A stretch of DNA of 64,000 bases from Microcystis wesenbergii FACHB-1317 (GCF_014696875.1 NZ_JACJQV010000089.1:58902-122901); one strand, 5' to 3'; positions 45,418-54,841 are shown, numbered from the stretch's first letter. Numbers and translations: made by a program. Notes: a model not told the origin generated them from the sequence alone.

Positions 45418-47100
45418 CTATTGCCGACCTGCGCGCAATTTTTCAATTAATTGAGATAATTTCTGGTCAGAAGCGGCAGTAATAAAGTCTAATTTAAACT
45501 TTTGTCCCTGACTGAGATATTCTGCATAACTAGACAGAAGAAAAGGACGAAACTTGTCATTATCAGCCATATAAACTTCAAAAAAAGCCACCAATAAAGC
45601 CCCCGCATAATCCTCGATTAAATTTTGATCGGGTAAAGTGATATTGACCACAGACTCCAGGGTTTTTTGCATTCCTGCATCCAATTCCGTAAAATTTACA
45701 TGAGCTTGTCCCTCCACCATGACCAGATATTTATCCGGAGTTTTTAACCAAGTAAAAGGAATGGCCTGTTCAAAAATCGGATTAGCTGCCGGGTCATAAC
45801 TTCCGGAACCCAAGAGGACAGGAATCGAGATTTTGCTTAAACCTTTTTCCCCAAAAATACTGCGGTTAACGGGATTAGCTGCAAAGACGGCCGTGACTCG
45901 TTCATCGCGAAAATTATAGACCTGTCTAGGCAATTCTAGGGCGCGACATTCCAGTAAAATAGCGATATTAATCCCGGAGTAAGGACGATTACAATCTTGG
46001 GCGAGATTATCAAAATCAATTTGTGCGCCGGCAACAGCTAGAGATGTATAACCCCCGAAGGAATGACCCGCTACTCCCACATTAGTTAGGTCAAGTTTAC
46101 CTTGAAATTGACTAGCATTACGTCTGGCTAATTCATCGATGACAAAGCTAATATCTTTGGGTCGATTAATAAACTCATCTCGATCAAAAATATTGCGATA
46201 ATACCCCCCTAACATTCCTTGTAGGTATTTGATATCACTGCCGGGGTGTTGCGGTGCTGCTACTAAAAATCCGTAGGAAGCTAGATGTTCAATTACTTGG
46301 GCATAATCTTCCGGTCGCGAGGCTAATCCGTGGGAAAAAATAATTACAGGTGTTTTACCGTCTCGGAAAGTTTCCGGGATATAAACATTCACATATAAAC
46401 TGCGATTGCGACTGCTATCGGTTAGGTTCCAAACTTCTTTTTTTACCTGAAAGCTACCGCGCTGACGCAAATCGGGTAAACTGGCATAATTAATCGCTGG
46501 TTTAACGGCAGCGGCTTCCTCGGCTGTCCAGAGGCGCATATCTTTGATAAATACTTCCGCCACATAAACTGCATAATCGATGGTTTTAGCTAATCCGAGG
46601 ATTTCTTCCCCCTGTAACTGTATATTATTGGGGAATTTTTTCAGCACATTTAAAAGGGTTAATCCCCCCGGATCAAAAGCGGCACTAACAATCGCACCCC
46701 GCAGGGCATATTTTCCATTAACTCCCCCTTGAATGGTGATGCTTTTGCCCAAACGAGAGAGCATATCAGCACCCATCACACTATTAAAAAAACGAGATAG
46801 TAAAACAGGATCGATGTCAATCTTTGTTAATAAAGCCTCACGAAATTTCTCTCTTTCTTCGGGAGTTGCTCTGGCCAGAAAATTTTTTAAATTAGCATCG
46901 ATTTTTCCTTCTTTAGCAAAGGTTTCTAGGGATGCTACCGATACAGAAAAGACGAGGGGAGTATAGACAAATTCAATTTCTTCGGCGGCTTTTAGGGGTA
47001 AAGCGGTCATACTGGCGGCGAAAAGACCTAGCAGAAAAGCTCGCAGCCGACGGGTTGGATTATTTCTAGGAAAACGACCTGGTAAACTATGGCTAATCAT
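45418..47100 (-). CDS. Exported alpha/beta hydrolase with DUF1400 N-terminal domain
   Basis: 560 aa from ATG at 47100 (MISHSLPGRFPRNN); 15 further upstream codons lie inside the neighbouring IS end and are rejected. Signal peptide (LRAFLLGLFAASMTALPLKA), a DUF1400 domain (about residues 25-170, VYTPLVFSVSVASLETFAKE), then an alpha/beta hydrolase with the nucleophile elbow GVAGHSFGGYTSL and oxyanion segment VIIFSHGLASRPEDY. Related to platelet-activating-factor acetylhydrolase/chlorophyllase-like enzymes. Probably a periplasmic esterase or lipase. Confidence 0.9.
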   Translation of the reverse strand: MISHSLPGRFPRNNPTRRLRAFLLGLFAASMTALPLKAAEEIEFVYTPLVFSVSVASLETFAKEGKIDANLKNFLARATPEEREKFREALLTKIDIDPVLLSRFFNSVMGADMLSRLGKSITIQGGVNGKYALRGAIVSAAFDPGGLTLLNVLKKFPNNIQLQGEEILGLAKTIDYAVYVAEVFIKDMRLWTAEEAAAVKPAINYASLPDLRQRGSFQVKKEVWNLTDSSRNRSLYVNVYIPETFRDGKTPVIIFSHGLASRPEDYAQVIEHLASYGFLVAAPQHPGSDIKYLQGMLGGYYRNIFDRDEFINRPKDISFVIDELARRNASQFQGKLDLTNVGVAGHSFGGYTSLAVAGAQIDFDNLAQDCNRPYSGINIAILLECRALELPRQVYNFRDERVTAVFAANPVNRSIFGEKGLSKISIPVLLGSGSYDPAANPIFEQAIPFTWLKTPDKYLVMVEGQAHVNFTELDAGMQKTLESVVNITLPDQNLIEDYAGALLVAFFEVYMADNDKFRPFLLSSYAEYLSQGQKFKLDFITAASDQKLSQLIEKLRAGRQ

Positions 47101-47161
47101 GCGGTTTTTGGCTAGGGTAAATGACAATAAGTGAACTACTCTCAAGGTCGTTGAGAGCTTC

Positions 47162-48445
47162 CTATTTCACAGGGGATTGCCTCAAGACAGACTTACGCCC
47201 AGCTTTTGGTCTGACATCCCCTCTATAGGCAGTATCGCTAGTTCCTAACGACAATATCCGTAAGCTTTCATCTCGAATATTTATTGCCGCATTTATGTCC
47301 CGGTCATAAGTTGTCTGACAATGTTCACAAGTCCATATTCTCATATCAAGGGATAAACTACCCACTTGATTTAGACAGACATGACAAGTCTTAGAACTAG
47401 GGAAAAACCTATCAACTTCGATATAGGTTTTTCCTTGCCATTCTGCCTTGTATTTAAGCATTGTACAAAACATTCCCCAACTACAATCACTAATAGCCTT
47501 AGCTAAATTATGATTGCGTACCATGGCTTTAACATTGAGGTTTTCTACAGCAATAACTTGGTTTTCGTTAACTATCTTACGGGATAGCTTGTGGAGAAAA
47601 TCCTCACGACATCTTGAGATTTTAGAGTGAACTTTAGCTACTTTACGTCTAGCTTTTTGACGGTTGTTACTTCCCTCCTTTTTATGCGATAGCTTTTGTT
47701 GTTTCCGTTTTAGGTTACGTTGATGTTTAGCAAAATGTTTAGGGTTATCATATTTACTACCATTGCTGGTAATAGCAAAATGATTAAGTCCTAAATCAAT
47801 TCCTATCGCTTTTCCATCTATCCCCCCGTCTTCGTCACCACCCTGATTAAGGGTAGATCCCCCCGCCTTCGGCACCCCCCTTATCAAGGGGGGCAGCGGA
47901 GATTGTCCATCATCAACGTCTCGGCTCCGCTCGACGTTAACCCTGAGCGAAGCCGAAGGGTCAACTAAAATAGAAGCGTAGTATTTACCGTCTGGGTTTT
48001 TTGAGATAGTAACGGTTTTAATTGTTCCTGCAAATTCCCGATGACGAACACAATAAACTAAGCCAACTTTACCAGGTAATTTGAGGTAGTCACCTTCAAA
48101 TTTGACCTTAGCTGGATAGCTAATTGATTGTTTACCATGTTTAGATTTGAATCTTGGTAATCTAGCTCGTTTCTCAAAAAAGTTTTGATAAGCTTGCGAT
48201 AAGTTCAAAGCAACAACCTGTAAGCACTGGGAATAAGCATCTGTCAACCACTCATATTCTTTTTTGAGACTGGGCAATAGTCCCTGAATATAGTTTCGTG
48301 TCAGTCCTTTTCCCGTGGTTTTATAGGTTTCTTGGCATAAATTCAGGGAATAATTCCAAAACCAACGACAACAGCCAAAGCTTTTAGCTAAGGCTATTTC
48401 TTGCTCGGTATTAGGCTTAAGTCTGAATTTGTACGCTTTGTGCAT
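47162..48445 (-). CDS. tnpB: TnpB RNA-guided nuclease with repeat-derived insertion
   Basis: 427 aa from ATG at 48445 (MHKAYKFRLKPNTEQEIALA). RuvC-type residues are Asp217 (IGIDLGLNHF), Glu301 (VIAVENLNVKAM) and Asp383 (YDRDINAAINI). The zinc finger is CHVC (354-357) and CEHC (373-376). All look intact. Residues about 163-208 (DNA 47822-47959) are an in-frame insertion containing SPLPPLIRGVPKAGG, encoded by the ccccccttatcaagggggg dispersed repeat, directly before the RuvC-I aspartate. TnpB makes guided cuts to keep the element in place. Whether it remains active with the insertion is unknown. Confidence 0.92.
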   Translation of the reverse strand: MHKAYKFRLKPNTEQEIALAKSFGCCRWFWNYSLNLCQETYKTTGKGLTRNYIQGLLPSLKKEYEWLTDAYSQCLQVVALNLSQAYQNFFEKRARLPRFKSKHGKQSISYPAKVKFEGDYLKLPGKVGLVYCVRHREFAGTIKTVTISKNPDGKYYASILVDPSASLRVNVERSRDVDDGQSPLPPLIRGVPKAGGSTLNQGGDEDGGIDGKAIGIDLGLNHFAITSNGSKYDNPKHFAKHQRNLKRKQQKLSHKKEGSNNRQKARRKVAKVHSKISRCREDFLHKLSRKIVNENQVIAVENLNVKAMVRNHNLAKAISDCSWGMFCTMLKYKAEWQGKTYIEVDRFFPSSKTCHVCLNQVGSLSLDMRIWTCEHCQTTYDRDINAAINIRDESLRILSLGTSDTAYRGDVRPKAGRKSVLRQSPVK

Positions 48446-48506
48446 AAGAATTATCAAGAAACTATAACTATGATAACATAGTTTTGAGGAATTGTATATA
48501 TACAAA

Positions 48507-48596
48507 GTCAGCATTCATGAGTGGCTGTGGGGCGAATTACTTCGGCCCTTTAAAAGCCCCGTCCCATCGCACTAAGCGCGAGGGACGAATGCTGAC
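48507..48596. repeat. Long inverted repeat at IS left end
   Basis: Perfect 10-bp arms GTCAGCATTC / GAATGCTGAC separated by 70 nt. The interior holds further pairing: GGGGC/GCCCC and GTCCC/GGGAC. Probably the structured left end of the tnpB element, or a separate palindromic element next to it. Confidence 0.7.
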
Positions 48597-48602
48597 ACTA
48601 AG

Positions 48603-50792
48603 TTAAAAGTGAAAAGTGGCGGCGAGAAAGGGTCCGTTAAAGTTTTCCGTAAAACCGAATGCGTTATCGCCACTACCGTTTTTATACTCGATCCCGTAGA
48701 AACGATAGGCGAATTGCAGGGAAATTTGGCGATTCACCCACCAATCGACTCCGAAGAGGAGGTTCCAGCTTAGATCTGGATCGCCGGCCAGCCCGAAACC
48801 GGAAGCGTCTCCCCGAATCCATAAAGTGATCGGATCGGACACCTGTACCCCAAATTTCCCGCCGAGGAGCGGTTCAAACCAAGTTCTCCCCTGACTGAAG
48901 GTTTGTTGGAAGGTTTGACTGAAGTTGACGAGGGGACTGGATAGCTGTACGGTAAGCGTTTCCTCGATATCGATACTGATACTATTGAGACGAAGGCCCG
49001 CATAGGGCTGGAACCAAATTAAGGGAAAAGAGCGATTAGAGGGTTTTTCGGGCAGTTCGTGGCTGATCGGAGCACCGATGTGGTAACTGACGGCGAAATC
49101 GTAGATGCCCTGATCGAATTGTAGGTTTGTTTCCGAATCCGCCTCGAGTTGCTGTAATTGGCGATTGTCGGCGAATTCTTGTACCTGTTGCATTGTTTGT
49201 TCTAGTTGTTCGAGCGATTCTCGGGCGTTCTGAATTTCTTGTTCGAGTCGTTGCAGGGGTTCGCTATCTTTTAACTCCCGTAACTCTTGGAGTTTCGCTT
49301 GCAGTTGTTGCAGGGGTTCGCTATCTTTTAACTGCTGTAGCTCCTGAACTTTTGCTTGCAATTGTTGGAGGATTTCGCTATCTTTAGTCTGCCGCAACTC
49401 CTCAATCTTCCCTTGTAGTTGTTGTAGGGGTTCCCTATCTTTTAGCTCCCGTAACTCTTGAATCTTCGCTTGCAGTTGTTGCAGGGGTTCGCTATCTTTT
49501 AACCCCCGCAATTCTTGAATTTTTTCCTGCCCTCTAGCCAGAGCTTCCTGTATTTGTGAGAGCTTTTCTTGAAAATCCTTCAAATTTCCTAGCCGATCGC
49601 TAAAGGCAGGATCGCGGGGTAATTCTGCTATTTTCTTCTCCAGATCCCGGAGATCTCGAATATCGATATTATCGCGAATCTCACCTATATCCACCTCGGG
49701 GAGAGTCGGAATTTTTACGACCATTTCTTGTAAAGTATTCTGGCGTTCGGCCAATTGTCCTTGAAGGCTGTCAAGAGCCTGTTTAAATTCGTTTAGGCGC
49801 TCGGCTTTTCGCTCGACCTCTTGCCGCACCTCCTGTCGAATTTCTGCGAGGGTCGTCTTTAGTTCCTGCGCCTGCTCGATTTTCGGAACGATCTCTTGCT
49901 GGAAACGTTGCCGAGCGTTATCGATCGCCGTTTCCAGTTCCTGTAATTGTTCCTCCCGAAGGGCGACTTCTTGCCGTATCTGATCGCGCAATTCTTGGGC
50001 TGCCGCTGGTAATTGGCTTAATTGTTCGGTTTTTAGGGCTATATCCTGTCGTAAGGCTCGAATTTTGTCTCCTGCCTCTTGAAAGCTCCCCTCTTCTTTT
50101 AATCCTTGTATCCGAGCGACCGACTGGGAGATGCCTTCGAGTCCATTGATCGCTTTTTGAATTCTCTGGTTGGCATCCTGACTCAGCAACCAATTCAAGG
50201 AGTTGATAAAATTCGGCTCTCGAACCCTTGTCTTCTGGAGGTTGATCACGTTTCTCAAGCTGGCGTAATAACCGTCGAAAATCAAACCGAAACGACCGTT
50301 CCAGGCTTCCACGCGCGCGCTACCCGTCACCCGGAGCGATTGTAATACTTCCCCGAGATCGAGATGATAGTTGACGGTACGTCCCCGGGCCGTTGCGGTT
50401 CCGTAGGTATTGATCGGAATGGTCGCGTAGGGCTGAAATTTAATCTGCCAACCTCGATCCTCTTGGCCTTGGGGAGCGGGATTTTCCGGTGCGTTCGGGG
50501 TCGCAGCCGGGGTGGGTTCTGTGGGGGGAGAGGCTGGCAAAACGGGCGCTCCTACTCCCGCCAGATCCTTGGCACAGGCACTGTCGGGTAATTCCTCGGT
50601 TCGGGTTTCCCCCTCGAATACCAAGGGGGCGACCCTATTGGTCAAGGGGGTAAAACCCTCACAGAAGGAAGGGGCAACGGTCACGGGAGCGATCGCTTTC
50701 CCGTCATCTATCGCTTCGGCGAGAACACTGGGGACAGGAAACGATAAACCGAGCAAAGTCCAGATCAGCAGGCGGCATGGCGAGAATCCCAT
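48603..50792 (-). CDS. Outer-membrane beta-barrel protein with long coiled-coil insertion
   Basis: 729 aa. It has a signal peptide (LLIWTLLGLSFPVPSVLA), a Pro-rich stretch, and an early beta-barrel portion (residues about 110-190, IKFQPYATIPINTYGTATAR). A large coiled coil (about 200-550) includes at least six near-identical units of LQQLQAKIQELRELKDSEP type. The barrel then resumes to a C-terminal aromatic (FNGPFLAATFHF) typical of BAM-inserted proteins. The coiled coil splits the barrel and would project from the membrane as a fibre. Function unknown; surface adhesion or cell spacing is possible. Confidence 0.75.
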   Translation of the reverse strand: MGFSPCRLLIWTLLGLSFPVPSVLAEAIDDGKAIAPVTVAPSFCEGFTPLTNRVAPLVFEGETRTEELPDSACAKDLAGVGAPVLPASPPTEPTPAATPNAPENPAPQGQEDRGWQIKFQPYATIPINTYGTATARGRTVNYHLDLGEVLQSLRVTGSARVEAWNGRFGLIFDGYYASLRNVINLQKTRVREPNFINSLNWLLSQDANQRIQKAINGLEGISQSVARIQGLKEEGSFQEAGDKIRALRQDIALKTEQLSQLPAAAQELRDQIRQEVALREEQLQELETAIDNARQRFQQEIVPKIEQAQELKTTLAEIRQEVRQEVERKAERLNEFKQALDSLQGQLAERQNTLQEMVVKIPTLPEVDIGEIRDNIDIRDLRDLEKKIAELPRDPAFSDRLGNLKDFQEKLSQIQEALARGQEKIQELRGLKDSEPLQQLQAKIQELRELKDREPLQQLQGKIEELRQTKDSEILQQLQAKVQELQQLKDSEPLQQLQAKLQELRELKDSEPLQRLEQEIQNARESLEQLEQTMQQVQEFADNRQLQQLEADSETNLQFDQGIYDFAVSYHIGAPISHELPEKPSNRSFPLIWFQPYAGLRLNSISIDIEETLTVQLSSPLVNFSQTFQQTFSQGRTWFEPLLGGKFGVQVSDPITLWIRGDASGFGLAGDPDLSWNLLFGVDWWVNRQISLQFAYRFYGIEYKNGSGDNAFGFTENFNGPFLAATFHF

Positions 50793-50824
50793 AATTTTTC
50801 ACTCCTCACTATTAAAAAAACGCT

Positions 50825-51304
50825 CTAGCGGTAGCAGCCGACAACAGTTACCGTGTAGGTCTTGCCGAAATGGTTGACACCACCGATAAAAAGATTGACT
50901 TGATAGGGTTCATCGTTGGGTTCCGGTGTGGCGGTAATAGTCAGGGGTTTACCTGGGTCGATCCGTACATCTTGTTGGTTAAAAAACTGTCCCGTGGTTT
51001 GATCGCTGTACTTGAGGTACATCTGGATATCGAAGGAACCACCCTCAGCCGAGGAAATAGTGGCCAGGAATTTTTGCCAGATGCGATCGCTCGGAACCGC
51101 CCAATCGGTATTCCAGTTATTGCGAGTGATATCGACACCGAACACGCTGGGAACGGTCGGTTGAGAAACGGTCTTGGTTACTTGGTTTCCTTGACCACCG
51201 ATCAAAGGTATCGGGACGCAGGTTTCTGAGGCACTAAGGGGCAAATTTAAGGCAAGGGCAAGCGATAAAGTACCGAGCCAAGTAGGACGAAAAAGCATCA
51301 GCAA
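50825..51304 (-). CDS. Small secreted protein of unknown family
   Basis: 159 aa. Signal peptide (LGTLSLALALNLPLSASETC), then a beta-rich domain with two Cys (ETCVPIP and the C-terminal VVGCYR), probably joined by a disulphide. ITRNNWNTDWAVPSDR and FGKTYTVTVVGCYR are the best-formed strands. No catalytic motif. It lies 32 nt upstream of the beta-barrel/coiled-coil gene on the same strand and is likely cotranscribed and exported with it. Confidence 0.7.
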   Translation of the reverse strand: MLMLFRPTWLGTLSLALALNLPLSASETCVPIPLIGGQGNQVTKTVSQPTVPSVFGVDITRNNWNTDWAVPSDRIWQKFLATISSAEGGSFDIQMYLKYSDQTTGQFFNQQDVRIDPGKPLTITATPEPNDEPYQVNLFIGGVNHFGKTYTVTVVGCYR

Positions 51305-51760
51305 AACCTCGATAAATTAATCTGGGAGATTTTGATTCTAGATTATTGAGTATCTCTGAATATACTATCTAGGGTAGATAGTATATTAAAGTTGTTTTTA
51401 TGTCAAGACATTAACTATTAATAAAAAACAATAAATATATGGATTTAATAAGTAGAATTGATTATCTTAAGATGAAAATAATCAGCTAGGGTTTTTGACC
51501 AGAATAAATTGCTAATTAGGGCTGGCTGAATAAATCTAAAAACCTTGTTGGATAAGGCTTTTAGACTTTTTTCCCCTCAAAAAGTGCCGACCATTGGAGT
51601 GATTGGGGGTAAAATTCAGGGAAAAATTCCCTGAATTTTAGGTAATTGACCACCTGAAAATGGGTAAAACCCCACACCCCACACCCCACCTGCCCCCCCG
51701 ATGTCGGGGGGGTTGGGGGGGGTCACACCCTGCCCCTAGGAAAAGCTTTTTCAGCAAACC
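51305..51760. other. Intergenic stretch occupied mostly by a MITE
   Basis: 456 bp. The first 200 bp are AT-rich with a near-palindromic tatctagggtagata around 51366-51382. The rest is the MITE at 51513-51767, so no gene is present. Confidence 0.6.
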
Positions 51761-51767
51761 CTAATTA
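51513..51767. repeat. MITE with TAATTAGGG terminal inverted repeats
   Basis: Left end TAATTAGGGCTGGCTGAATA, right end TTTTCAGCAAACCCTAATTA, a roughly 20-bp imperfect inverted repeat around a 255-bp element. Inside are AATTCAGGGAAAAATTCCCT (a palindrome), caccccacacccc units and a ggggggttggggggg tract. The right-end repeat supplies the stop codon of the neighbouring MscS gene. Confidence 0.75.
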
Positions 51768-53071
51768 TTACGAATATGAATATCTTGTTGCGGAAAGGGA
51801 ATCTCGATATCCTGTTGAGTAAACCTATCAAGAATAACACAATTAACATCACTAATTACTCGCTTTTTCCTGTTAACATCATCCAACCAGAACTTTAATT
51901 CAAAGTTTAAACTAGAATCACCAAAATTAATAAAAAAGGCTACTGGTTGCGGGTTTTTAAGTATGTTAGGATGATGATTAGCAATGTCTAGCAATAAATT
52001 CATCACCTGTTGTGCGTTAGAATTATAACCAACTCCGATAACAATTGAACAATAAATCAAGTTATCACTACCCGTATAGGTGGTGACATCCTCAGTAAAA
52101 AACTTTTGATTGGGGATAATTTTTTCAGAATTATCCGTAAGGATTTGCACTGTTGTCGCTCGAATACCTAGCTTTTTTACCTGAGAAGTTTGCCCTTCAA
52201 TATTAATGATATCACCGGGTTTGAGAACTTTTTCAAATAATAGTAAAATACCGCTAATAAAATTACTTACTACTTGCTGCAGACCGAAACCAATACCCAC
52301 CGATAAACCGCCAGTAATTGCCGCTATTGCCGTTGCATTAACTCCCACATAACCCAAGATGATAATAAAACCTAAGACAATGAAAAAATAACGTCCTAAC
52401 AGTAAAGTTGCTTCAATTTCACCGCGACTAGCTTGCTGATTTAAATTAGCAATACTCAGAATTATAGTCTCTATAAGATCAACAACAATTACCAGAAAAT
52501 AGGGAGCTATTATCAAAACAAATATGCTTCCCAATGTGATCGGACTATTGAATAAATTGAAAGGAGATACTTGGGCGATTTCCTGAATATTATTGTAGAA
52601 ACCAATCATGGTTCTCAGGAGAAATAACACCAATAAAGGTGCTAAAAGCCGGAAATGATAATATTTAATTGTATTGACGGAAAACTTGGCGTATAGTCCA
52701 GCTAATAAACCACGATAAACTAAATAAAACCACAGGAGTTTTATAGATAAACTAATCATTCCTCTTGTCCAGTTTTGACTGAAAAAAATTAGATAATTTA
52801 AATCAAGTAAAATTATACTAATAACTGGAAAATTAAGAAACTGTATCAGGATAGCAAAATATTGACGGCGGGTTAAATTTTTATCACTATGAATAAAACT
52901 GGTGACGTGAGGAAATCTTTTTTCTAAGTAAGACCATAACCATTTTGACAATAACCAAGCAAGAATTAAACAGAAAAAAATAATCATTAATTGATTTTGA
53001 ACATTTCTGCGTCCTAAAAATAATAATTGGTTAGCAATTATTTCCGAAAGAGATGGGATATTGTTGTTCAT
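51761..53071 (-). CDS. MscS-family mechanosensitive channel
   Basis: 436 aa with about four N-terminal TM segments, then the MscS pore helix and beta domain: GLSVGIGFGLQQVVSNFISG, VLKPGDIINIEGQTSQVKKL and RATTVQILTDNSEKIIPNQK. Opens under membrane tension to release solutes. The C-terminus (DIHIRNN) ends at a TAG contributed by the MITE terminal repeat. It starts 1 nt after the stop of the solute-binding gene (53073-54365), so the two are cotranscribed. Confidence 0.93.
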   Translation of the reverse strand: MNNNIPSLSEIIANQLLFLGRRNVQNQLMIIFFCLILAWLLSKWLWSYLEKRFPHVTSFIHSDKNLTRRQYFAILIQFLNFPVISIILLDLNYLIFFSQNWTRGMISLSIKLLWFYLVYRGLLAGLYAKFSVNTIKYYHFRLLAPLLVLFLLRTMIGFYNNIQEIAQVSPFNLFNSPITLGSIFVLIIAPYFLVIVVDLIETIILSIANLNQQASRGEIEATLLLGRYFFIVLGFIIILGYVGVNATAIAAITGGLSVGIGFGLQQVVSNFISGILLLFEKVLKPGDIINIEGQTSQVKKLGIRATTVQILTDNSEKIIPNQKFFTEDVTTYTGSDNLIYCSIVIGVGYNSNAQQVMNLLLDIANHHPNILKNPQPVAFFINFGDSSLNFELKFWLDDVNRKKRVISDVNCVILDRFTQQDIEIPFPQQDIHIRNN

Positions 53072-53072
53072 A

Positions 53073-54365
53073 TTAATTTATTTTTCTGACTTCCTGATCA
53101 AGACCTGATTGAATATAAAGTGTCAGTTGGTGGGCTGCTGTTGAGGAAGATATTTCACCAGCGATCGCTCTTTCATACCACAATTCTCCTTCTTCTAAAA
53201 TTTTATTCAACTTTTCCCAATCATCGAGAGGAACTGCCACGGCATTGTGAGATTGTTGTAATAATACTGATTCGATCGGTAGTAAATTTCCTTCGATCTG
53301 CACCCGTCGATTAGTGGGAATAAAACTTTCTGTTTGGATGATTGCTTGCAATTGTTGTTCGGGATTAGTGAGAAATTTTCCTAAAGCTAATCCCAACCTA
53401 TTTTCATTATCACTGTTATTGCGATTAAATACCATCACCCGTGTATAGAGAATTGGTGCTGCTTTACCTTGAGTGTCTTGGGGAAGTAAAGCGACTCTGA
53501 GATCATCTTGGAGGCTGTTTTTTAAATCGGCAATTTCAATAGAATTACACACATAATAGGTTAAGCGACCTCTAGCAAAGGCCTCATGAAGTAATTCCCG
53601 TTGACGATTGAGGATAAAATTAGGCTGTGACGAGGCAAATTTTAGCCATTCTAGCCATTTTGCCCAACCATCCAAGCGAGGTTGCAGCCTACCCTGATCA
53701 TCCCACAAATAGCTGCCAAAAATTGCCATTCCCCAAAAAGTATCTTCAAAAGAGGACACCATCCCCACAGAATAACCTTTGCGCGCACGTTCCACTAATC
53801 CCTCTAAACTGGTGGGAGGTTGCTTCAGCAGCGGATCGGTACTAACTTGTAATTTTTTTTGATTGTAACACAGTACACGAGTACGAGAACCTAAGGGAAT
53901 GCCATAGATTTTTCCTTGATAGCTAACTTGTTTCAGGGTTGGAGGATTATAAATAGATAAATCTAGATTTTTCCGGTCAATTTCCCCCAGTACTCCTTCA
54001 GAGACTAATCTGGGTATATTTCTCGAAAAAATTAGAATAACACTCGCACCCAATCCGCTTTGAGATTGCTTAAAAAAACGTTCGGGTATCTCATCGACAG
54101 GAATAGCTTGTTCAAGAATTGTCACCTGCGGATTTAATTTTTCAAACTCTTGCAAACCGAGACCTACTACTTCAGTTAAATTGCCCTCTTCTGGATACCA
54201 AACCAAAAGGGTTCCTTGCAGTTGCTCCGATGATTGGTTAGGAAGATCACTAAAACAAGCATAAAGAAAAATTGGCATCAAGATAAAAAGCAATAGGAGC
54301 GATATAATTCTCCTTAGTTTTTTACTTCTCCAAGCAGTTGTAACTCTGAGCCTTAGGGATTGCAT
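53073..54365 (-). CDS. Extracellular solute-binding lipoprotein (ABC sugar-binding type)
   Basis: 430 aa. The N-terminal signal has lipobox LYAC (LFILMPIFLYACFSDLP), so the protein is membrane-anchored outside the cytoplasmic membrane. LLVWYPEEGNLTEVVGLGLQ and GKIYGIPLGSRTRVLCYNQK are typical of family 1 (maltose-type) binding proteins. No ABC permease or ATPase gene is nearby. Instead it is paired, 1 nt apart, with an MscS channel gene, which suggests a sensing or gating role. Confidence 0.85.
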   Translation of the reverse strand: MQSLRLRVTTAWRSKKLRRIISLLLLFILMPIFLYACFSDLPNQSSEQLQGTLLVWYPEEGNLTEVVGLGLQEFEKLNPQVTILEQAIPVDEIPERFFKQSQSGLGASVILIFSRNIPRLVSEGVLGEIDRKNLDLSIYNPPTLKQVSYQGKIYGIPLGSRTRVLCYNQKKLQVSTDPLLKQPPTSLEGLVERARKGYSVGMVSSFEDTFWGMAIFGSYLWDDQGRLQPRLDGWAKWLEWLKFASSQPNFILNRQRELLHEAFARGRLTYYVCNSIEIADLKNSLQDDLRVALLPQDTQGKAAPILYTRVMVFNRNNSDNENRLGLALGKFLTNPEQQLQAIIQTESFIPTNRRVQIEGNLLPIESVLLQQSHNAVAVPLDDWEKLNKILEEGELWYERAIAGEISSSTAAHQLTLYIQSGLDQEVRKIN

Positions 54366-54547
54366 TGATCGTGATCCTTGAAAAATCTTGCTATATATTC
54401 ATAGTATAATAAAAATGTACCCAGTAATCTTCAGGATAAAAATAATTAACATGATCCTTTGTCAAGAGCCACCAATCTAGGAACAATTACAGTTAAAAAT
54501 TTTGCGTTTTAAGCTGCTGACCTATCTAAATTACTTGTTAACACTGT

Positions 54548-54841
54548 CTAGGAGAAGGGAGAGAGTGAGTTTCCTAGTTTGTTTTCTAACACTCTAATAT
54601 CCAGTTTAAATGCACTACAGTTTACCAGTAAATACTCAACCTGAAAGCTAATCATTAAATAACTACCTCTTAAAAACCCAAGTGAACCCCATAAAAAAGA
54701 CAAATTTGTTCGCCATTCCTGACAGCAAATGATTATTACTTGTCCGAAAAAGCCGAAAATAATGCCGCTCAAAAAGCCAAGATAACCACCTAAATTTAAC
54801 ACCACGATCCCCCATCTAGATATTGAAAATGCCAAGACCAA
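54548..54841 (-). CDS. Hypothetical membrane protein, doubtful
   Basis: 97 aa with two or three hydrophobic segments (GIVVLNLGGYLGFLSGIIFG, FFGQVIIICCQEW). No family recognised, and the C-terminal third is uncharacteristic. It may be a gene remnant. Kept because the glycine-rich helices look coding. Confidence 0.35.
   Translation of the reverse strand: MVLAFSISRWGIVVLNLGGYLGFLSGIIFGFFGQVIIICCQEWRTNLSFLWGSLGFLRGSYLMISFQVEYLLVNCSAFKLDIRVLENKLGNSLSPFS

Larger units (their letters stand above)
47131..48600 (-). mobile_element. tnpB-only IS200/IS605-type element (IS1341-like)
   Basis: Contains tnpB without tnpA. The right end has hairpin CTCTCAA (47139-47145)/TTGAGAG (47151-47157) followed by GTTCAC, a known style of IS605 right end. 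The left end holds a structured region with 10-bp arms GTCAGCATTC (48507-48516)/GAATGCTGAC (48587-48596). Exact boundaries are not proven. The right end lies about 30 bp before the alpha/beta hydrolase start. A guide-type (omega/reRNA) transcript would be expected to cover the tnpB 3' end and right end. Confidence 0.75.

Noticed and set aside
49127..50877. Plus-strand frames opposite the coiled-coil gene
   Set aside because: Mirror the repeated coiled-coil coding units; no plausible start region.
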